Part shown: piece by piece, positions 57,031 through 64,000 of the stretch
Layout: each line of letters opens with the position of its first letter
How positions within the stretch are numbered: the stretch's first letter is position 1
From: Mycolicibacterium insubricum
GTDB lineage: Bacteria; Actinomycetota; Actinomycetes; Mycobacteriales; Mycobacteriaceae
Length of the DNA: 64,000 nucleotides
Reading direction: 5' to 3'
Assembly (NCBI RefSeq): GCF_010731615.1
Contig: NZ_AP022618.1
Coordinates: 2,914,001-2,978,000, forward strand
Translations under genes and position numbers: made by a program
The notes under the pieces: model-generated
Databases searched by the model: none
The model's input: the letters and a program-made list of their open reading frames with translations, nothing else
What the model was told of the DNA's origin: nothing

Positions 57031-59424
57031 TCAGCGGCCGAAACCGGCGTCCCGCAGGGCCTGGGCCATCGAACCGCCGGGCGCGGCCTCACTCCGGCGG
57101 CCGTCACGACCACCACCTTGCTTGCCCCGCTGGCCACCGCCGCGCTGACCACCCTGGCCGTTCTGCCCGCGCTGGCCCGGCTGACCACCCCGCTCGCCCG
57201 GCTTCTGGTCCCGGCCGGCCGGCTTGCGACCAGCCCCCGCCTCGTCTTTGAGCCGCAGGCTCAGGCTGATCCGCTGGCGGTCCACGTCGACGTCGAGCAC
57301 CTTGACCCGCACCACCTGCCCGGAACGCACCACCTCGTGCGGATCGGACACGAAGCGATCGGACATCGCCGACACGTGCACCAGCCCGTCCTGGTGCACA
57401 CCGACGTCGACAAACGCCCCGAACGCCGCCACGTTGGTGACCACGCCCTCGAGCACCATGCCGGGTTTGAGGTCGCCGACCTTGTGCACCCCGGCCGCGA
57501 AAGTCGCGGTGGTAAACGCCGGGCGCGGATCCCGGCCGGGTTTGGCCAGCTCGGTAAGAATGTCGACGACGGTCGGGATGCCGAACCGGTCGTCGGCGAA
57601 ATCGGCGGGCTTGAGCGCACCGAGCTTGCGCTCGTCGCCGATGATCTCGGCGAGGCTGACCCCGGAGCGGTCCAGGATCCGGCGCACCACCGGGTAGGCC
57701 TCGGGATGCACACCGGAAGCGTCCAGCGGATCGTCGCCGCCGCGGATCCGCAGGAACCCCGCGCACTGCTCGAAAGCCTTGGGGCCCAGGCGCGGAACCT
57801 GCAGCAGCGCCGATCGGTTCGGGAACGCCCCGGCCGAATCCCGATGCGCGACAATCGACTCGGCCAGGCTCTCGGTGATCCCGGAAACCCGCGACAGCAG
57901 CGGCACCGAGGCGGTGTTCAGGTCCACCCCGACGGCGTTGACGGCATCCTCGACGACGGCGTCGAGGCTGCGCGCCAGGTTCGCCGGGGTGACATCGTGC
58001 TGATACTGACCCACACCAATGGATTTCGGCTCGATCTTCACCAGTTCGGCCAGCGGATCCTGAAGGCGCCGGGCGATCGACACCGCGCCGCGCAGGGTGA
58101 CGTCGAGCTCGGGCAGCTCGTGGGCGGCGTACGCCGAGGCCGAGTACACCGACGCACCGGCCTCACTGACCATGGCCTTGGCCGGAACCTTCCCGCCCGC
58201 CGATGCGATGTCGGCGAGCAACTCGGTGGCCAGCGCGTCGGTCTCCCGGGAGGCGGTGCCGTTGCCGATAGCGACCAGTTCCACCCCGTGGCGCGCGATC
58301 AGCGCCGCCAGGGTCGCCTTGGCCTGATCCCACTGCTTCTGCGGCTGGTGCGGGAAGATCGCGCAGGTGTCGACGACCTTGCCGGTGCCGTCGACGACCG
58401 CCACCTTGACCCCGGTGCGGAATCCCGGGTCCAGGCCGAGGGTGGCGCGTTGCCCGGCCGGGGCGGCCAGCAGCAGGTCCTTGAGGTTGGTGGCGAACAC
58501 CCCGACGGCGTCGTGCTCGGCGCGCTGGCGCAACCGGACCCGGGCGTCGACGGCCGCGGAGAACATCAGTCGGGTCCGCCAGGCGAACCCGACGGTGGCC
58601 GCCAGCCAGGCGCCCGCGGGCCCCGTCGCCGAGAGGTCCACGCCGAGGGTGGCGGCGATCATCGCCTGGTAGACCGCGTCGTCGCCGGGGTCGAAGGTGA
58701 CCGTCAGGATCTTCTCCTTCTCGGCACGCAACACCGCCAAAACCCGGTGCGACGGCAGCGTCCCCAGTTCCTCGGAGAAGTCGAAGTAGTCCCGAAATTT
58801 CTGCGCCTCAGCGCTCTTGGCGACCTCTTCGGACCACGGCGCGGTGCGCAGGCGCGACTCGGCGAAGAACTTCTCCCGGATCGCGCCGACCAGCTCGGCG
58901 TCCTCGGCGGCCCGTTCGACCAGGATGTGTCGGGCTCCGTCCAGCGCCGCTGAGGCGTCGGGAATCTCGGAACCCAGATAGCCGCCCGCCTCGACACTCA
59001 GATCCACCGACGGGTCGGCCAGCAACGCATCGGCCAGGGGTTCCAGGCCGGCTTCCCGGGCGATCTGGGCCTTGGTGCGCCGCTTGGGTTTGTACGGCAG
59101 GTAGATGTCTTCGAGCCGGGCCTTGGTGTCGGCGGCCAGCAGCGCACCGCGCAGGGTGTCGGTCAGCTTGCCCTGTTCGTCGATGGACGACCAGATGGCC
59201 TGACGGCGGTCGTCGAGCTCACGCAGGTAGCGCAGCCGTTCTTCCAGGGTGCGCAATTGCCCGTCGTCGAGGCTGCCGGTGGCCTCCTTGCGGTACCGGG
59301 CGATGAACGGGACGGTCGCGCCCTCGTCGAGCAGCGCGACGGCGGCACGCGCCTGGTTTTCGGTGATCGCCAGTTCCTCGGCGATGCGGGAAGTTACGGG
59401 TTTGACGGTGGCGCTCGGATTCAC
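57031..59424 (-). CDS. tex: Tex-type transcription accessory protein (YqgF/HhH/S1)
   Basis: 797 residues: a helical N-terminal domain (ITENQARAAVALLDEGATVPFIARYRKEATG), a YqgF/RNase H-like domain (LGLDPGFRTGVKVAVVDGTGKVVDT, ~330), helix-hairpin-helix motifs (SGITESLAESIVAHRDSAGAFPNRSALLQVPRLGPKAFEQCAGFLRI) and an S1 domain (PGMVLEGVVTNVAAFGAFVDVGVHQDGLVHVS, ~645-720). The C-terminal tail is rich in Gly, Gln and Arg. Family members bind nucleic acid and influence transcription. GTG 59424. Convergent with the kinase. Confidence 0.93.
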   Translation of the reverse strand: MNPSATVKPVTSRIAEELAITENQARAAVALLDEGATVPFIARYRKEATGSLDDGQLRTLEERLRYLRELDDRRQAIWSSIDEQGKLTDTLRGALLAADTKARLEDIYLPYKPKRRTKAQIAREAGLEPLADALLADPSVDLSVEAGGYLGSEIPDASAALDGARHILVERAAEDAELVGAIREKFFAESRLRTAPWSEEVAKSAEAQKFRDYFDFSEELGTLPSHRVLAVLRAEKEKILTVTFDPGDDAVYQAMIAATLGVDLSATGPAGAWLAATVGFAWRTRLMFSAAVDARVRLRQRAEHDAVGVFATNLKDLLLAAPAGQRATLGLDPGFRTGVKVAVVDGTGKVVDTCAIFPHQPQKQWDQAKATLAALIARHGVELVAIGNGTASRETDALATELLADIASAGGKVPAKAMVSEAGASVYSASAYAAHELPELDVTLRGAVSIARRLQDPLAELVKIEPKSIGVGQYQHDVTPANLARSLDAVVEDAVNAVGVDLNTASVPLLSRVSGITESLAESIVAHRDSAGAFPNRSALLQVPRLGPKAFEQCAGFLRIRGGDDPLDASGVHPEAYPVVRRILDRSGVSLAEIIGDERKLGALKPADFADDRFGIPTVVDILTELAKPGRDPRPAFTTATFAAGVHKVGDLKPGMVLEGVVTNVAAFGAFVDVGVHQDGLVHVSAMSDRFVSDPHEVVRSGQVVRVKVLDVDVDRQRISLSLRLKDEAGAGRKPAGRDQKPGERGGQPGQRGQNGQGGQRGGGQRGKQGGGRDGRRSEAAPGGSMAQALRDAGFGR

Positions 59425-59557
59425 GGTCAGCGACCCTACCGAACCGCACCGACGCCGACCGCTGCCACACGCGGCCGCCGCGGGAAATCCGCCGTCACAT
59501 CACACCCATCTGTCACAGTAAAGACTGCCGACACGTTGATCGACGCTGGGAGTCCAC

Positions 59558-60055
59558 ATGACACACGCTGGATCGATGACCCGCACCGCACTGACCTGCG
59601 CTCTGCTGGCGACTGCGGCCCTCACCGCACCCGGAGCCCACGCCGACGACCCGTCCTGGAACGGCTGGTACAAGATCACCTTCCACACCGATCAGAAGAC
59701 CGGCACCAGCATGGCCGCCGGCCAACCCGAGACGCCGTACACCGCGTCCTACCAATTCACTACCGACTGCTCCTCAGGCACCTGCGAAGCCAAATCGGTG
59801 GACGGACCGGCCCCCAAGGACAACGTCGCCCCGACGGTGTCGCTGCAGTGGACCGGCACCCAGTGGGAGAAGGCTCGGGACTGGCGTTGGGACTGCCTGA
59901 TGCCGGACCGGACCATCATCTACGACCAAGCGCACACCGTGACCACCTACGTTCCCCAGCCCGACGGCTCACTGACCGGGTCCATCGCGACGACCATCGA
60001 CGCCGGCGCGTGTAAGGGCACCGTCATCATCCCGGTGACCGCTCGCCCGGCCTAG
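59558..60055 (+). CDS. Secreted protein of unknown function
   Basis: 165 residues with a Sec signal peptide (hydrophobic ALTCALLATAALTAPGAHAD, cleavage near residue 30). The mature domain is ~135 residues and rich in Thr and Trp: WNGWYKITFHTDQKTGTSMAAGQPE, two CSSGTC cysteines and two more (WDCLM, GACKG), probably two disulfides. I recall many small secreted mycobacterial proteins of this shape, but no function. ATG 59558 has GGGAG upstream; ATG 59576 is also possible. Confidence 0.75.
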   Translation: MTHAGSMTRTALTCALLATAALTAPGAHADDPSWNGWYKITFHTDQKTGTSMAAGQPETPYTASYQFTTDCSSGTCEAKSVDGPAPKDNVAPTVSLQWTGTQWEKARDWRWDCLMPDRTIIYDQAHTVTTYVPQPDGSLTGSIATTIDAGACKGTVIIPVTARPA

Positions 60056-60168
60056 CGCTCGCAGGCCGGGGGTTGCTTTCAGTCGTTCTGGACCTCGCTG
60101 GCGCGCCGTGCAACTCGGATTCCGGATCGCCGATCCGGTGGAATAGCCGCGGAGTCCGGCGGCGCTGT

Positions 60169-60196
60169 GCCGGGTGGCGTCCTGATGCCACCCGGC
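60169..60196. terminator. Bidirectional hairpin between convergent genes
   Basis: A perfect 10-bp stem GCCGGGTGGC/GCCACCCGGC around GTCCTGAT, 11 bp past the icd2 stop and 114 bp past the secreted-protein stop. A second small palindrome, CCGGATC-GCC-GATCCGG, is at 60122-60138. Confidence 0.6.
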
Positions 60197-60206
60197 TCAG
60201 CCGCAC

Positions 60207-62444
<2,238 letters not shown>

Positions 62445-62653
62445 AGGTGTCTCCCGGCGTCTTGGTGGTCACATGCTTGTGGCATAGGTAACGGCGGCTA
62501 TCAGTATTGTCCCGATCTCACAGCCGTGCGCGGCCGGGTCCGCAACACCGGGACGACGGCACCGACTCGCCGAGCAGTCCACCCCGCGCGACCACGTCGC
62601 CCCGGGTGCACCGGGCGCCGAAATTGCCGCAGGTGAGCAACTTCGGCGGGATT

Positions 62654-62659
62654 TAAGCT
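62654..62659 (+). promoter_or_regulatory. -10 hexamer TAAGCT of the FHA gene, leaderless
   Basis: TAAGCT (TANNNT) ends 7 nt before GTG 62667 with no Shine-Dalgarno sequence, which also supports that start codon. Confidence 0.45.
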
Positions 62660-62666
62660 CGGATGC

Positions 62667-63296
62667 GTGGAACCCGATCGCCGCCCGTGGCTCGCCGTAC
62701 GCAGTGGTGCCGAGTGGCATCACCTCGATCCCGACGGGCCCCTGGTCGCCGTCGGCCGCGACCCGGCCAGCCAGATCTGGCTCGGCTACGACTTCGTGTC
62801 CCGCACCCACCTGGAACTGTCCTTCGACGACGGCGACTGGGTCGCCACCGACCGAAGCAGCAAGGGCATCTTCGTCAACGGGGCCCGACGCGGTGTCGTC
62901 ATCATCAACGACGGCACGGTGATCGCACTGGCACACCCGGACGGGCCGACGCTGCAGTTCGAGCTGGTCGGCGGTCCGCCGCAGGTGGTCGCTCCGGCAT
63001 CACTGCCCGCCGCGCAGCCACCGCGCGAGCTGACCGAACCGGTGGCCATGCCGATCTCCGAACTCGGCCAGCTGCTGCGGCTGGCACTCAGCTCCATCGA
63101 CGGACGCATCGCCACCCTGCCCGCACCGCAGAACCCGGAGTTCGCCGCGGCTGCGGCCCCGGTGCTCGCTGACCTGCGGGCGCTGCTGTCGGTGGCCGCG
63201 TCGGCGACCAAGACGACCACCGATGCCCCCGATCTGCTGGTGGCGGTCGCCGAGGCCTGGCGTCGTTACGACAAGCTGCTCGCCGGCAGCGGATAG
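62667..63296 (+). CDS. FHA-domain protein, EspM-like but without helix-turn-helix domains
   Basis: 209 residues. The FHA domain (~15-95) shows VGRDPASQIWLGYDFVSRTHLEL and DRSSKGIFVNGARRGVVIINDGTVIAL, aligning with the EspM-like protein at 47574 (GRDPSSVLRLDYSWLSRVHVRL, DNSRNGMFVDGVRHESVVVTDGMTLRL). The C-terminal helical part (LLRLALSSIDGRIATLPAPQNPEFAAAAAPVLADLRALL) also matches the middle of EspM (TIQLALKSIETAIAALPPVDAADYSERAGAILSDLRNL). Both DNA-binding segments are missing. It could compete for EspM's partner; that is inference. Confidence 0.8.
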   Translation: MEPDRRPWLAVRSGAEWHHLDPDGPLVAVGRDPASQIWLGYDFVSRTHLELSFDDGDWVATDRSSKGIFVNGARRGVVIINDGTVIALAHPDGPTLQFELVGGPPQVVAPASLPAAQPPRELTEPVAMPISELGQLLRLALSSIDGRIATLPAPQNPEFAAAAAPVLADLRALLSVAASATKTTTDAPDLLVAVAEAWRRYDKLLAGSG

Positions 63297-63461
63297 AGGT
63301 AAGCGAAGCCGCAGCAGCGACGGCTGCGCGCTGTCGGCCAGGGATATCCCGGCGAACACAGCGCCGGGTGCAATTCACCCGAATGTCGGCGTCGGCCCGT
63401 ACCCTCGGCAGCACCGCGGTCGCCAGGCCGTCGTGTGCTCCCGAGAAAGCGAGAAACACCG

Positions 63462-63833
63462 ATGATCGATATCGACCTCGACGCCACCACCTCCGTCGTC
63501 GTCGTGCGCCCTTCCGGCCACTTCGAAAAATCGGACTTCGGGCAGCTCGCCGAGGTGGTCGACCCGCAGATCGAAGCGACCGGGGACCTGGCCGGCGTGA
63601 TTATCGATGCCCCGACGTTCCCGGGCTGGGACGGGCTGGGTGCGCTGGTGAGCCATATCCGCTTCGTCCGCGACCACCAGAAGCACGTGAAGAAGATCGC
63701 CCTGGTGACCGGCTCGCCGCTCGGTGACGTCGCCGAGCACCTCGGCGCGCACTTCGTCTCCGCCGAGATCCGGCACTTCCCCGCCGGTGAGGTCGACGCC
63801 GCCCAGGCCTGGATCGCCGAAGGCACCTCCTAA
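63462..63833 (+). CDS. SpoIIAA/STAS-like protein (DUF3478 type)
   Basis: 123 residues, a single alpha/beta domain: VVVVRPSGHFEKSDFGQLAEVVDPQI, GVIIDAPTFPGWDGLGALVSHIRFV, KKIALVTGSPLGDVAEHLGAHFV and the C-terminal ARG-less AAQAWIAEG helix. It resembles SpoIIAA-like/DUF3478 proteins, whose function is unknown. ATG 63462 is preferred to the upstream in-frame start because GAGAAA lies before it and because MIDIDLDATTSVVVV is where the fold begins. Confidence 0.7.
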   Translation: MIDIDLDATTSVVVVRPSGHFEKSDFGQLAEVVDPQIEATGDLAGVIIDAPTFPGWDGLGALVSHIRFVRDHQKHVKKIALVTGSPLGDVAEHLGAHFVSAEIRHFPAGEVDAAQAWIAEGTS

Positions 63834-64000
63834 GCCGTTCGGAGGCCGCGCGCTGCCGGGAATCGGGCGAACTCGGCGCGCGGGAACCGGAAAACACTGC
63901 ATCAAGCACCCGGCTGCATGTGTTTGACTTTGCTGGTGCGTTATTCGATAGCCCTTCCCGCTCCCCTGGTTCCCTTCGCCGCTAGCGCCGCGGAGGTGCT
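63834..64000. other. Window end, possible promoter
   Basis: No gene supported. TTGACT at 63926-63931 followed after 17 bp by GATAGC is a weak promoter candidate reading out of the window, and GGAGGTGCT at the very end could be a Shine-Dalgarno sequence for a gene beyond it. Confidence 0.25.

Overview
The window is high-GC actinobacterial DNA, almost certainly from a Mycobacterium/Mycolicibacterium chromosome. From about 1.1 to 34.8 kb it follows the gene order of the M. tuberculosis Rv1856c-Rv1817 region in inverted order (SDR, F420 luciferase-like protein, ndh, thioesterase, blaI, M56 protease, gnd, guaB1, two CNNM/HlyC-type proteins, glcB, VWA protein, gcvP, two MerR regulators, DUF151 nuclease, garA, gcvH, DUF881/DUF1290 genes, pgsA2, secA2, bacA, FAD dehydrogenase). 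The urease operon found there in M. tuberculosis is absent. A LysM/B-lectin gene resembling the M. smegmatis lectin, and the lack of PE/PPE genes, suggest an environmental or rapid-growing species. Gene names and M. tuberculosis equivalents are from memory of these families; no search was run.

Layout. 0-5 kb: SDR, two tandem F420 oxidoreductases behind a GTTGAC-repeat operator, NDH-2 and a thioesterase whose 3' end is tandemly duplicated. 5-9 kb: an IdeR-boxed FhuF-like gene divergent from a BlaI/M56 pair, with a perfect CRP-type site between them, then gnd. 9-19 kb: guaB1, two CBS membrane proteins, a conserved unknown, glcB and a VWA/solute-binding-like membrane protein. 19-31 kb (minus strand): gcvP behind a tandem glycine riboswitch, MerR, nuclease, MerR, garA, gcvH, DUF881-sbp-DUF881, pgsA2, secA2. 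This cluster joins glycine cleavage with the GarA switch that controls TCA/glutamate flux, and with membrane and export functions. 31-45 kb: bacA, FAD dehydrogenase, lectin, a two-gene K+/H+ antiporter, fatty-acid hydroxylase, MFS, malQ, a Ser/Thr kinase, a PASTA-like protein, an SDR. 45-53 kb: DUF2993 protein, a divergent whiB6/espM-like pair, a persulfide dioxygenase-rhodanese plus SQR operon with two CsoR/CstR-like operators, NlpC/P60-like and GH16 secreted proteins. 53-64 kb: a lone TnpB, a PknD-like kinase with a nonsense codon in its beta-propeller, tex, icd2, an EspM-like FHA protein without DNA-binding domains and a SpoIIAA-like protein.

The most unusual layer lies outside the proteins. 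A ~78-bp palindromic element (GGGCGGTTCGGC ... GCCGGGACCGCCC) occurs at least four times, each time starting at or within a few bases of a gene's stop codon and always in that gene's sense orientation. Separately, three genes have tandem duplications of their 3' ends at or across the stop codon (85, 53 and 21 bp periods), and one coding region carries an in-frame 57-bp minisatellite. Several genes appear to be leaderless (TANNNT 6-8 nt before the start codon).
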